In this document: positions 17,746 to 26,116 of the stretch, piece by piece
How the letters are laid out: every line of letters begins with the position of its first letter
Numbering within the stretch: position 1 is the stretch's first letter
NCBI GenBank assembly: GCA_019307815.1
Contig: JAFDIV010000001.1
Span: 186,001-250,000 of the forward strand
DNA length: 64,000 bases
Source: Deltaproteobacteria bacterium
GTDB taxonomy: Bacteria; Desulfobacterota; DSM-4660; Desulfatiglandales; Desulfatiglandaceae
Reading direction: 5' to 3'
Made by a program: the position numbers and the translations under genes
Notes under the pieces: generated by a model
Seen by the model: only the letters and a program-made list of their open reading frames with translations
Databases searched by the model: none
Told to the model about the DNA's origin: nothing

Positions 17746-17864
17746 TTCTTCGCCTCGCTTCTACGAGCTCGGCTCAGTCCCCACCCTTTCGGGCGGGTCC
17801 CCGGTTTCTTCGCCTCACCCTTGTGGGCTCGGCTCAGTCCCCAACCTTCGGGTGGGTCCCCGGT
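17746..17864. repeat. Two tandem copies of a 60-bp GC-rich unit
   Basis: Copy 1 (17746-17805, 60 bp) and copy 2 (17806-17864, 59 bp) share ttcttcgcctc at the start, ctcggctcagtccccа-type core and the ending gggtccccggt, with differences mainly in a short inner hairpin (accctttcgggcgggt / aaccttcgggtgggt). A partial third unit begins at 17865 (ttctt). Copy 2 overlaps the 3' end of the cbiO-like gene, so it codes for its last residues. Confidence 0.85.
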
Positions 17865-18640
17865 TTCTTAACAGGGGCGCTGGCACCGGCAAGGTGTTCT
17901 ACATAGGAATGGGTGTGGGGGAAACCACCAAAACCGTGTACATGTTTATGGGTATGAGGGATGGCCTCTTCTTCTGTAACGATCTGTCCCTTGATCATGC
18001 CGTAGACCTTATTGGTGGTCTGAAGTATGAAGTCCATATTGTGGGAGATAAACACGTAGGAAAGATCCAGCCTGTTCAGAATGCCAATAAGCCTCTCAGT
18101 GGTTTCCATATCCAGGCCAGTGGTGGGCTCATCCAATAATAGGACCTGCGGCTCCATGGCCAGGACCGCGGCAAGGGAGACCAGCCTTTTCTCTCCGCCG
18201 GACAGTTTATAGGTAACCCGGTCCTCAAAACCGTTCAGACCCAATTTGGCTAGGGTCTCCTTGGCAATGGCAATGGCCTCTTTGGGAGATTTACCTTGGT
18301 TTAAGGGCCCGAAGGCCACGTCTTCCAGCACTGTGGGGCTGAACAATTGATCGTCAGGGTCCTGAAAAAGCAAACCTATTTTCTGTCTCACCCTTTGAAA
18401 TTGTTTTTCTTCACGAATTGTCTCCCCAAATATTTCCACTTCGCCTCCAGAGGGCTTTAGTAGCCCCATAATGATGTGGAAAAGGGTAGTTTTTCCACTC
18501 CCATTGGGCCCAATGAGCCCCAACCTTTCCCCTTTCAGAAGTTGAAAGGAAAGCCCTTGGAAAAGGGGCTTGCCTCCGGGGTAGGAAAAGTGGATATTCT
18601 TTAGATGAATGAGCGTGTCCATGTTGTCCATTCTATCCAT
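17834..18640 (-). CDS. cbiO: ECF transporter ATPase, cobalt/nickel type (CbiO-like)
   Basis: ATPase of an energy-coupling-factor metal or vitamin importer. Walker A is LIGPNGSGKTT, the Q loop is LLFQDPDDQLFS (a CbiO/EcfA hallmark), the signature is KLSGGEKR, Walker B is LLLDEPTTGLD and the switch His is in ISHNMD. The C-terminus holds a His-rich stretch (HTHKHVHGFGGFPHTH), suggesting metal binding. The start is one of several ATGs within the end of the cbiQ gene (18640, 18631, 18622), so the genes overlap. The last ten or so residues (KKPGTHPKVGD) are encoded by a tandem repeat copy. Confidence 0.88.
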   Translation of the reverse strand: MDRMDNMDTLIHLKNIHFSYPGGKPLFQGLSFQLLKGERLGLIGPNGSGKTTLFHIIMGLLKPSGGEVEIFGETIREEKQFQRVRQKIGLLFQDPDDQLFSPTVLEDVAFGPLNQGKSPKEAIAIAKETLAKLGLNGFEDRVTYKLSGGEKRLVSLAAVLAMEPQVLLLDEPTTGLDMETTERLIGILNRLDLSYVFISHNMDFILQTTNKVYGMIKGQIVTEEEAIPHTHKHVHGFGGFPHTHSYVEHLAGASAPVKKPGTHPKVGD

Positions 18641-19377
18641 GCGATCAGAAGCGTGCCGAAAATCATGCATATCCCAAGCACCATGTCACGGGGCTTCAGC
18701 CTGTACTCACTGAGGTCATAATAGCGACCACAAAAGCCTCTACATATCATGGCCTGGCGAATCCGTTCAGCCCTGTCATAGCTTTTTACCAGAAGCATAC
18801 CTATTAAATAGGCATAGGTCTTGTATGTATGAAGGTTGGTTTTGGGTTGAAATCCCCTTATCTTTATCGCATTTGAAAGCCTTCGGTATTCCAGTTGGAT
18901 GACATGGATATAGCGATAGGCAAAAAGCAGGAGTTGAACGATTTTACCAGGGATGCCCAGCTTTCCCATGGCATGGCCAAGGCTGAACAAGGAAGAGGTG
19001 GCAAGGAGGCTGAGCAGTGCCAGGACGATGGCATTGCTGCGCATGGTGATATGAAGTGTATACAGAAGCCCTTGTTTTGTTGCCGTGAAAGGACCCACTG
19101 AAAACAGGGCTTGCCCCCTTACAGCAAAAGGCAGAATGAGCCAGAGGATGGCAATGAGGCCATTGACCATGATCAATCTCGCGAGTACATGTTTTATTGG
19201 AAGCCTTGCCAACACGGTCCAGGTAAGGGCCAGGCCAAGCCCCAACACCAATCCCTGCCACGTGGAACAAATGGCCATTACAATAGAAAAAAGGGTGCAC
19301 GAGACCAGTTTGACCCTTGGGTCCAGTTGGTGCAAAAGGGAATTTCCCATATAAAGTTCGTCTTTAAGGCTTGCCAT
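18601..19377 (-). CDS. cbiQ: ECF transporter transmembrane subunit, CbiQ/EcfT type
   Basis: A 258-residue integral membrane protein with five or six helices and the two EcfT coupling motifs in variant form, IKIRGF and MICRGF (the Ala-Arg-Gly signature that docks on the ATPases). The opening LHQLDPRVKLVSCTLFSIVMA is typical of CbiQ. It precedes the ATPase gene and overlaps it. No substrate-binding S component (CbiM/CbiN or NikM) is present in the window, so the substrate, presumably cobalt or nickel from the neighbour's His-rich tail, is an inference. Confidence 0.88.
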   Translation of the reverse strand: MASLKDELYMGNSLLHQLDPRVKLVSCTLFSIVMAICSTWQGLVLGLGLALTWTVLARLPIKHVLARLIMVNGLIAILWLILPFAVRGQALFSVGPFTATKQGLLYTLHITMRSNAIVLALLSLLATSSLFSLGHAMGKLGIPGKIVQLLLFAYRYIHVIQLEYRRLSNAIKIRGFQPKTNLHTYKTYAYLIGMLLVKSYDRAERIRQAMICRGFCGRYYDLSEYRLKPRDMVLGICMIFGTLLIAWIEWTTWTRSFI

Positions 19378-19422
19378 GGCCGATACTGGGTGGTTATCTT
19401 AGTCTCATTTGAGAGCAGGGGA

Positions 19423-20223
19423 TCATACGCGCTCTGTTAAATGTCTCTTTATCCGTTTGCACAATGCCGGGGTTGTTACCAATAAGGGGCCGTCTATCCT
19501 TTGGCCCTCCAGGTATTCATTCAGAAAGATCTCATTTCCATCCATGTTGTAAAATTTGCCCCCCGCTCCCTCTAAGATTACCCTGGCTGCAGCCAAATCC
19601 TGAAAGGATTCATTGGCCACAATGGCCGCGTCTGCTCTTCCGTTTGCTACATAGCAGATATGGGCGGACGTACAGCCAAGGTTCAGCATTTTTCCGGGGA
19701 AGCTGGAGTGGAAGTGCTTATGAAATCGGGAAAAGACCAGAAGAAGGCTTTCATCGTCAATAGCATCACGTTCCGGGGCCTGGATTTTCTCTCGGCCGTA
19801 AAAGGCTCCCTCATTTGCCGTGGCATGGAAAAGGTCCCCGGTGGCAGGCATGAAAAAATAGCCCAAGAGGGGCCAGAAGTTTTCCAATAGGGCAATGGAC
19901 ACTCCCCATATGGGGATCCCTGCCTGGAAGTTGGCTATCCCGTCCAGTGGATCGTAGACCCAGACGTATCGCTTTTCCTCGTGGGTGTAATCCTCGTCCA
20001 AAAGGGCATTGTTGAAAATCTGGTGATCAGGAAACGCCTTGGCCAGTTCCTCCCGAAACAGGTCTTCAAGGGCCAACTCGGCCTCTGTAACGAGTCCCTG
20101 ATCGAATTTGAGGCCCCTTTGCCCCTTTCCGTAAAAGCGCAGGGCTGCCTCTCCAGCCCGTTGCACGGTATCCAAGGCAAACCGGGTTAGTTCCTTGATA
20201 TCGTGGGCATTGGTTTGGGCCAT
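19423..20223 (-). CDS. Inositol monophosphatase family protein
   Basis: A 266-residue metal-dependent phosphatase of the IMPase/CysQ/FBPase superfamily. The main motif is YDPLDGIANF (about 90-99; the usual form is DPIDGTxNF). The second motif reads SFQDLAAARVIL where relatives have WDxAAG, so the Trp is lost but the Asp is kept, and the usual GEE metal-binding triplet is replaced near LLDED. These changes make the substrate (inositol phosphate, sugar bisphosphate or PAP) uncertain. The GGAGG at 20231-20235 sets the start at 20223 rather than the ATG at 20238, which overlaps that site. It follows the acyl-CoA dehydrogenase gene closely. Confidence 0.82.
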   Translation of the reverse strand: MAQTNAHDIKELTRFALDTVQRAGEAALRFYGKGQRGLKFDQGLVTEAELALEDLFREELAKAFPDHQIFNNALLDEDYTHEEKRYVWVYDPLDGIANFQAGIPIWGVSIALLENFWPLLGYFFMPATGDLFHATANEGAFYGREKIQAPERDAIDDESLLLVFSRFHKHFHSSFPGKMLNLGCTSAHICYVANGRADAAIVANESFQDLAAARVILEGAGGKFYNMDGNEIFLNEYLEGQRIDGPLLVTTPALCKRIKRHLTERV

Positions 20224-20238
20224 AAGGTATCCTCCCAT

Positions 20239-21381
20239 CTACCCTAGAAGGGTGCGGCTGATAATGGTCTTTTCCATCTCCTTGGTGCCTTCATAGATCT
20301 CCAAGATCTTGGCGTCCCTGTAAAGACGCTGCACCTTGTACTCATCAATGTACCCGTATCCCCCATGGAGTTGAAGTGCCTCGTCGGCACAGCGCACTGC
20401 CATCTCAGCGGAAAACCATTTGGCCATGGCGATCAGGGCATGATCAATCTTCCCCTGGTCCACGGACCATGCTGCCTCGTAATAAAGATTCCTCGCTGCC
20501 CGGATCCATGTGGCCATTTCCGCGATCTTGAATTGGGTCACCTGGAAAGAGGCAAGGGTTGCACCAAACTGGCGCCGGGCCTTGGCGTGCCGGATGGCCT
20601 CTTCCATAGCCCCCCTGGCCAATCCTACGGCCTGGGCGCAGATATGGAGTCGGGTCCTGTTGAAAAAGGCCATGAGCTGGTGAAATCCCCGTCCCTGTTC
20701 TCCCACCAGATTTGAAAGTGGGACCTGTAGGTTGTTGAGTGTCAATTCTGCCGTGTCCGAGGCCCTTATTCCCATTTTGCCATAAATCTTTGTGGACTCA
20801 TAGCCTGGGGTGTCGGTGGGTACCAGGATAAAGCTATGGCGTTCGTGGCGGGAAGGGTTGTCCGGATCAGTCAGACAAAAGAGAAGCACATATTTGGCCA
20901 GATTACCGTTGGTGGTGAACATCTTGGCCCCATTGATCACCCAGGAGTCCCCGTCCTTAACAGCCGTGGTGGTTGCCTGGGTCACATCAGAGCCAGCATC
21001 CGGCTCAGTGATACCAGTTGCCATGATGGCCTGGCCGCTCACCAGTTGGGGGAGTACCTCTTGTTTTTGCTCCTCGCTCCCAAAAAGGCTTAAGAGTTCA
21101 GAGCCGAATGTGGTGGAAAGAATCGCCTGCCCGATTCCAGGTTCTACGGCCCAGAACTCCTCGGTAATAAGGCAGTGCTCCAGAAACCCGAGCCCTGCTC
21201 CACCATATTTCTCGTCAATAAATACACCCACGAAGCCCAACTCGCAGGCGGTTTTCCACAGTTCCAGGTCAAAGGTCTCGTTTCGGTCAAATTCTGCGGC
21301 CCTGTCGGGGAATTCTCCTTGAGCAAACTCCCGAGCCGCCCGTACAATATCCCGCTGCTCTTTGCTTAGATTAAAATCCAT
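20239..21381 (-). CDS. Acyl-CoA dehydrogenase
   Basis: FAD enzyme that oxidises an acyl-CoA to the enoyl-CoA and hands electrons to ETF. At 380 residues it matches the short/medium-chain type. Seen: the signature MATGITEPDAGSDVT, the FAD-binding LHGGYGYIDEYKVQRLYRDA and the C-terminal IYEGTKEM with the likely catalytic Glu. It is the third part of a block on one strand with etfA, etfB and the membrane oxidoreductase; a 188-nt gap separates it from etfA, so it may have its own promoter. Chain length or branched/aromatic specificity cannot be read. Confidence 0.93.
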   Translation of the reverse strand: MDFNLSKEQRDIVRAAREFAQGEFPDRAAEFDRNETFDLELWKTACELGFVGVFIDEKYGGAGLGFLEHCLITEEFWAVEPGIGQAILSTTFGSELLSLFGSEEQKQEVLPQLVSGQAIMATGITEPDAGSDVTQATTTAVKDGDSWVINGAKMFTTNGNLAKYVLLFCLTDPDNPSRHERHSFILVPTDTPGYESTKIYGKMGIRASDTAELTLNNLQVPLSNLVGEQGRGFHQLMAFFNRTRLHICAQAVGLARGAMEEAIRHAKARRQFGATLASFQVTQFKIAEMATWIRAARNLYYEAAWSVDQGKIDHALIAMAKWFSAEMAVRCADEALQLHGGYGYIDEYKVQRLYRDAKILEIYEGTKEMEKTIISRTLLG

Positions 21382-21569
21382 GCGTTACCCTGTTTTTTTG
21401 CTTCACGTGCGCTTGGTTTTCCCGTAAGGTGATATTTTATATGCCGTCCTTGACCTGTAGGCCATGAAATTCGGTCCCAAAGATATGGAAAGGGCCAAAC
21501 ATCGCGATCCATCTTAGCTTTATTCCAAAAAGGGTGTCAAGCAAGGCTGGTGGCGATGCTTACCCTTTC

Positions 21570-22541
21570 CTATGACTTCTTGAACTTCTCTGTAAGCATC
21601 GGTAAGACCTGAAACAGGTCAGCCACTATTCCGTAATGGGCTACCTTGAAGATGGGGGCCTTGGGGTCCTTGTTCACAGCAATAATGGTACCCGAGTTTT
21701 TCATTCCGGCCTGATGCTGAAAGGCGCCACTGATCCCCAGGGCGATGTAGACCTTGGGCCGTACGGTCTTACCCGAGGTCCCCACCTGACGGCTTTTGGG
21801 GAGCCAGCCCTTGTCGGCCACGGGCCGAGAGCAGCTCAAGGTGGCCCCAATGGCCTCGGCAAAGGCCTCTGCCACTGGGATGTTTTCAGGTTTTCCTATA
21901 CCCCTTCCGATGGATACCAGGATGTCGGCCTCTGAGATGTCCACATCCTCCACCTCTGGCTCCAAGTATCCCAGGAACCGCCGGCCCTTTAGCCCTTCCC
22001 AGGAAGGGGAGGGGAGCTTTTCCACGGTAGCGGTCTTGTCCTGGGCCAGGTCCACGGAAAAGGACCCGGGCCGGATGGTGGCAAGGTATTGAGAAGAGGG
22101 CTTCATGCGGAGGAGGGCGTTTACCTTTCCGCCATAGACCTGTCGCGATGCCTCCAGGCAGTCCCGTGGAAAGGCAAGCCCCACACAATCTGTGACAAGA
22201 GGAATAGCGAGACGGGCCGAAAGGGCAGGTGCCAGGTCCATGCCCATGGCAGTGTGGCCCAGAAGGGTAAGGTACGGCTGTTGCTGGGATATTATTTGGG
22301 CCAGTACAAGGAGATACGGGTCAGCGTTGTAATTATCAAGTCCTGGATCCTCCACCACCAGGATCCTGTCACAGGTCCGTGCTAGGGTTTGGCTGAAAGG
22401 TGAGGCGTCTGCGCCCAGAAATACCCCTGTGACAGAGAGGCCATGGGCCTGGGCCAACTGATTTGCCAGCCCCAGTATTTCCATGGTGATGTCTCGGAGC
22501 TCTCCCTGTCTGTGTTCTGCAATAACTAGAATCTCCTTCAT
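21570..22541 (-). CDS. etfA: Electron transfer flavoprotein alpha subunit EtfA
   Basis: Large ETF subunit that binds FAD and carries electrons from acyl-CoA dehydrogenases. The C-terminal FAD domain has the family signature in TSGKTVRPKVYIALGISG and AFQHQAGM, with GRGIG and ADKGWLP before it. The N-terminal half is the shared alpha/beta domain. The start is ATG 22541 or GTG 22547; the GTG would overlap the etfB stop by 4 nt. The gene order etfB-etfA-(gap)-acyl-CoA dehydrogenase on one strand supports joint function with the membrane oxidoreductase upstream. Confidence 0.95.
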   Translation of the reverse strand: MKEILVIAEHRQGELRDITMEILGLANQLAQAHGLSVTGVFLGADASPFSQTLARTCDRILVVEDPGLDNYNADPYLLVLAQIISQQQPYLTLLGHTAMGMDLAPALSARLAIPLVTDCVGLAFPRDCLEASRQVYGGKVNALLRMKPSSQYLATIRPGSFSVDLAQDKTATVEKLPSPSWEGLKGRRFLGYLEPEVEDVDISEADILVSIGRGIGKPENIPVAEAFAEAIGATLSCSRPVADKGWLPKSRQVGTSGKTVRPKVYIALGISGAFQHQAGMKNSGTIIAVNKDPKAPIFKVAHYGIVADLFQVLPMLTEKFKKS

Positions 22542-22543
22542 GT

Positions 22544-23335
22544 TCACGCCACCCCCCCTCTGTCACGTATGATCTGGGCCGCCCTTTCACAGATTTCATC
22601 CAGACTGCCCGTGAGAATCTCGGCTCCTTCCCCTTCCTCGGGCAGCGAAAGCCTCCTTTGTGCAACATGGGAGCCTTGTTCTCCGATCTCCATGTCCGAC
22701 AGACCCAGATCCCCTGCCGTCCTTTGCTGGATTTCTATGTTTCTCACCTTCCTGATCCCCATAATGGAGACGTATCTGGGCTCATTGATGCCTGTTTGGA
22801 TGGTCACGGCCGCAGGCAGGGGAAGCTCTACTTGCTCCAGGGTATTTGCCTCAAGTTCCCGCTGGACCAGGGCCTTGCCTTGTCCCAATTCAACTTTAAC
22901 CGCCAGTGAGGCAAAGGGAAGCTCAAGCCACTCGGCCATCAAGAGGCCTACTTGGCCCCAGGCATCGTCAGAGCTTTGAACGCCTGTGAAAAGCAGGTCA
23001 AAGTCCAGATCCTTGACAGCCGCATAAAGACCCTTGGCAATGCCCACTGCATCAGAGCCCTCAAAGTCTTCTTCGTCAATAAGGATGGCCTCATCAGCTC
23101 CCATGGCAAGGGCACGACGCAGCACATCTTCGGCATCTTCGTCGCCCAGGGTGACCACCGTAACCTTTCCTCCATGGGCCTCCTTGATCCGAACAGCCTC
23201 CTCCACTGCATAGTTGTCCCACTCATTGATGGACATCTCCAGATCTTCCTTATCAATGTCTGTACCATCCTTGGTAATTTCCAATTCCGCATCCGTAACC
23301 TCAGGAACCTGCTTGATGCATACCACGATGTTCAT
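22544..23335 (-). CDS. etfB: Electron transfer flavoprotein beta subunit EtfB
   Basis: Small ETF subunit, 263 residues, opening MNIVVCIKQVPEV as is typical, with SINEWDNYAVEEAVR, the VTLGDEDAEDVLRRALAMGADEAI adenine-site region and the QSSDDAWGQVGLLMAEWL recognition-loop area. A GGAGGAATAGG site precedes the ATG. It lies 32 nt after the membrane oxidoreductase gene and overlaps etfA's possible GTG start. Whether it belongs to a bifurcating ETF cannot be decided by eye; the context with a membrane acceptor favours the ordinary electron-transfer role. Confidence 0.95.
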   Translation of the reverse strand: MNIVVCIKQVPEVTDAELEITKDGTDIDKEDLEMSINEWDNYAVEEAVRIKEAHGGKVTVVTLGDEDAEDVLRRALAMGADEAILIDEEDFEGSDAVGIAKGLYAAVKDLDFDLLFTGVQSSDDAWGQVGLLMAEWLELPFASLAVKVELGQGKALVQRELEANTLEQVELPLPAAVTIQTGINEPRYVSIMGIRKVRNIEIQQRTAGDLGLSDMEIGEQGSHVAQRRLSLPEEGEGAEILTGSLDEICERAAQIIRDRGGVA

Positions 23336-23367
23336 GTCCTATTCCTCCAACACCCAATTCATTTTTT

Positions 23368-25314
23368 CTAAATGTTATTCCCTTTTCCCATGGCCTCAGC
23401 AACCAGCTCGTTGAGGTCCATGACCCGGAGTTCCTCTTCCAACCCGCTTGTCTTGCGGGCATCCTCCAGCATGATGAGGCAAAGGGGGCACGCAGTGATA
23501 AGAATCTGTGCCCCTGTGGCATGGGCCTCCTTGATCCGGATCTCACTCATTTTTGTCTCTCCATCCAGATCCTCCTGCCACATCCTTCCTCCGCCTCCTC
23601 CACAGCAAAGGCTGTCAGGCCCGTGGTGTGCCATTTCCACCAGCCTGATTCCCGGGATCGCGCGGATCACCTCCCGTGGCTCGTCAAAGATTCGGTTGTA
23701 GCGGCCCAAGTAGCATGGATCATGATAGGTCACTGTGACTTCTAGCTTCTTTTCAAATTCCATCTTCCTTTGGACAATGAGATCATGCAACACTTGCGTA
23801 TAATGGCGGGCCTTGAATGGGGCCTCAGGGTATTCATTTTGGAATGTATGAAAGCAGTGGGGTGAGGAGGTCACCACATGCTCGATGCCGTAATTACTAA
23901 AGAGCTTTAGGCAGGCGTCCACTTGCTCGTGGAACAGGCCTATTTCCCCCACCCGTCTGGCAATATCTCCACAGCAAGGCTCCTTTTTTCCCAGGATGCC
24001 AAAATTTATGCCCGCTTTCTGGAGGATCCATGAAAAGGAGCGGGCTATTTCCTGGGCCCGGGTATCAAAGGAAGTGGTGCACCCTACAAAGTAGCAAAGC
24101 TCTGTCTCTTTTTCGGTCTTTGTGAGATCCACAAGATCCAATTCCTTTGCCCAGGCCGCCCTCTTTTTCTTGGAGGCCTCCCATGGGTTGTTGTACCTGT
24201 AAAGCTTGTCCAGGGTTTGGATAAGGATTTGGGGCACCTGGGTTCCCTCTTCTATGGCCACGGCCCTCATCTTTCTTATGGCCTCAAATGTAGCACCATA
24301 GATAGGGCAGACCTCCAGGCAGGCCCGGCATGTGGTACAATACCAGATCCTTTCAGCCATCTTTTTTTCATGGCCCCTACTGAGGAACCGGACATCCCCA
24401 AAAGGGGAGTATTCCATCCAGAGACGAAGGCGCATTGCCTGGACAAAGTCCCGAGGAGCAAATGGCTCACCAACCCCTGCGGAGGGACAGACCTCCACGC
24501 ACCGGCCACACCGCATGCATGCATCAAAAAAGACCAGGTCAGCCAAATCAAGGGTTTCTACTGTTTCATCCTCTGGCGCTAAAGGTGTTTTTGGAGTGTT
24601 TTGGACATAAAGGCTTGCGGGCGCACCAATGAGATGAAAAAGCTTGGTAAAGGGGATAACTGCAATAAAGCCCAGGGCCAACAAGGTATGTACCCACCAC
24701 AGATATGGATACAAGGATTCACTTGCTGAAATTGTAAGCAGGTTGCCTATGCAGTTCCCCACAAACGACCAACCGCCCCATTGGGGGTGCTGGAAGGCCA
24801 TGCGCAGCCCCTCCACTACGAAGCCCGAAAGCACAACGAGCACAAGCCATGCCACCACCAGGGCATCTTCCTTTGTCGTTTCAAGACGTGGGATGCGCTG
24901 GATATACCTACGAAAAATCGCCCATAGGAGGCCCAGCATGAGCATGGCGCCCCCTATTTCCATGGCCATGGAAAAGCCAAGATAAAGGGAACCGATGAGA
25001 AAAGGGTGAACATAGTGGTGGGCAGCAAGGAGAAGGGTGCCTATGAAAAGGACCAGGAAACCCCAAAACAGCAAAAAATGCATGGCCCCTGCGGCCATAT
25101 TTCCCTGAAAAACCCGGCGTCCCAAGAGGGCATCCACGAGAGTCTTCTTGACAGCCTTTTGGGAAAAAGGGATCCGGAAGTATCTTGCAGCCCTTTTCCA
25201 GACCCACACATGGGCAGCGACTCCGGCCAAAAAGAGCCCTCCTGCCACGGCTGCAAGCACGTAGAAAAGCCATACGTACTCAATATGCCAGAACATGGGA
25301 CGATGAGGTATCAT
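23368..25314 (-). CDS. ETF:menaquinone oxidoreductase, membrane iron-sulfur type (EMO-like)
   Basis: A 648-residue protein with an N-terminal NarI-like part of about six membrane helices (residues 10-230) that holds several His for haem b, followed by two [4Fe-4S] motifs (Cys266/269/272/276 and Cys326/329/332/336) and two CCG domains (CYFVGC at 407 with CCG at 447; HDPCYLGR at 531 with CCGGGG at 570). This is the architecture of the EMO proteins described in Geobacter and related anaerobes, which pass electrons from EtfAB to menaquinone. It lies directly upstream of etfBA. Its ATG overlaps the stop of the TetR gene by 4 nt. Confidence 0.88.
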   Translation of the reverse strand: MIPHRPMFWHIEYVWLFYVLAAVAGGLFLAGVAAHVWVWKRAARYFRIPFSQKAVKKTLVDALLGRRVFQGNMAAGAMHFLLFWGFLVLFIGTLLLAAHHYVHPFLIGSLYLGFSMAMEIGGAMLMLGLLWAIFRRYIQRIPRLETTKEDALVVAWLVLVVLSGFVVEGLRMAFQHPQWGGWSFVGNCIGNLLTISASESLYPYLWWVHTLLALGFIAVIPFTKLFHLIGAPASLYVQNTPKTPLAPEDETVETLDLADLVFFDACMRCGRCVEVCPSAGVGEPFAPRDFVQAMRLRLWMEYSPFGDVRFLSRGHEKKMAERIWYCTTCRACLEVCPIYGATFEAIRKMRAVAIEEGTQVPQILIQTLDKLYRYNNPWEASKKKRAAWAKELDLVDLTKTEKETELCYFVGCTTSFDTRAQEIARSFSWILQKAGINFGILGKKEPCCGDIARRVGEIGLFHEQVDACLKLFSNYGIEHVVTSSPHCFHTFQNEYPEAPFKARHYTQVLHDLIVQRKMEFEKKLEVTVTYHDPCYLGRYNRIFDEPREVIRAIPGIRLVEMAHHGPDSLCCGGGGGRMWQEDLDGETKMSEIRIKEAHATGAQILITACPLCLIMLEDARKTSGLEEELRVMDLNELVAEAMGKGNNI

Positions 25315-25913
25315 ACTGGTCTTTTTCCTTCTTGTAGGGTGATACCGTTTAAAAATATCTCTGTAAATATGTCACCTAGTTCTTTTAGGCTTACAGGTCC
25401 GTCTTTTCTGTACCATTTGTATGTGTAGTGGACCATGCCGAAGAATGCAAAGGTGGCGACTGTGGCATCCAGGTTTTTGGCCTTGTGGGCCCGCTGGAGT
25501 TCCTGCACTGTGGAGCGGATCAATGCCACGTATTCCTTTTGTTTTGCAATTAGAATAGAGCGGTTTTCCGGACTCAAGGCATTCATTTCATTGACCAGGA
25601 GGACCAATCGATCCTGATCCCCTGCATAATAGGTGGTGTAGAAGCTGAGAATCCTCCGGAGCCTTCCCTCAGGGGAAAGTCCTGCCTGGAAGGTCTCCTT
25701 AAGGGTCTTGAGGGCTTCATCCATGGCCTCATTCATGAGGCAGAACAGGATCTCTTCCTTGCTTTTGAAATAGTGATACAGGGAGGACTGGGTGAGCCCC
25801 ACCTCTTTTGCGATCTCCCGCATGGAGGTGCGGTGGTAGCCCCTTGTGGCAAAAAGCGAGGCCACCTGGGCCTTTATCTTCTTCAATTTTTGGGAAGATT
25901 GTCCTCTTTTCAT
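25311..25913 (-). CDS. TetR family regulator of the fatty-acid oxidation block
   Basis: A 200-residue TetR repressor. The helix-turn-helix is ATRGYHRTSMREIAKEVGL followed by TQSSLYHYFKSKEEILF, the family pattern. The C-terminal domain resembles that of FadR-type acyl-CoA-responsive TetR proteins (inference). A GAGGTG sits before the ATG at 25913; an in-frame extension to 26045 would read through the likely promoter and is not supported. Its stop overlaps the start of the EMO-like gene, so regulator and targets are one transcript. A perfect palindrome overlaps the presumed transcription start. Confidence 0.9.
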   Translation of the reverse strand: MKRGQSSQKLKKIKAQVASLFATRGYHRTSMREIAKEVGLTQSSLYHYFKSKEEILFCLMNEAMDEALKTLKETFQAGLSPEGRLRRILSFYTTYYAGDQDRLVLLVNEMNALSPENRSILIAKQKEYVALIRSTVQELQRAHKAKNLDATVATFAFFGMVHYTYKWYRKDGPVSLKELGDIFTEIFLNGITLQEGKRPV

Positions 25914-26012
25914 TTTAGGTGCACACCTCGTATCTCCCCGAACACGGACAGAGGCCGTCTTATGTATTAGCTTGGGTTTTCGGCAAGCCCTGGTCCAGGC
26001 CAAGATGAATCT

Positions 26013-26061
26013 ATCGAACGTTCGATCAAACTCTTTAGCATACAAAAAGACCTTGTGTCAA
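26013..26061 (-). promoter_or_regulatory. Promoter with a TetR-type operator palindrome
   Basis: On the minus strand a perfect TTGACA (26061-26056) is followed after 16-17 nt by a weak -10 region around GCTAAA/CTAAAG (26040-26034). Just downstream, at 26013-26026, is the perfect 14-bp palindrome atcgaacgttcgat, placed where a repressor would block transcription start. The -10 is imperfect; the palindrome is the stronger signal. Confidence 0.65.
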
Positions 26062-26116
26062 CTGCCGAGGCCTGTGTTCCTCGATTCAGCAACAAATGTT
26101 TAAATTTGCAAGGCTA

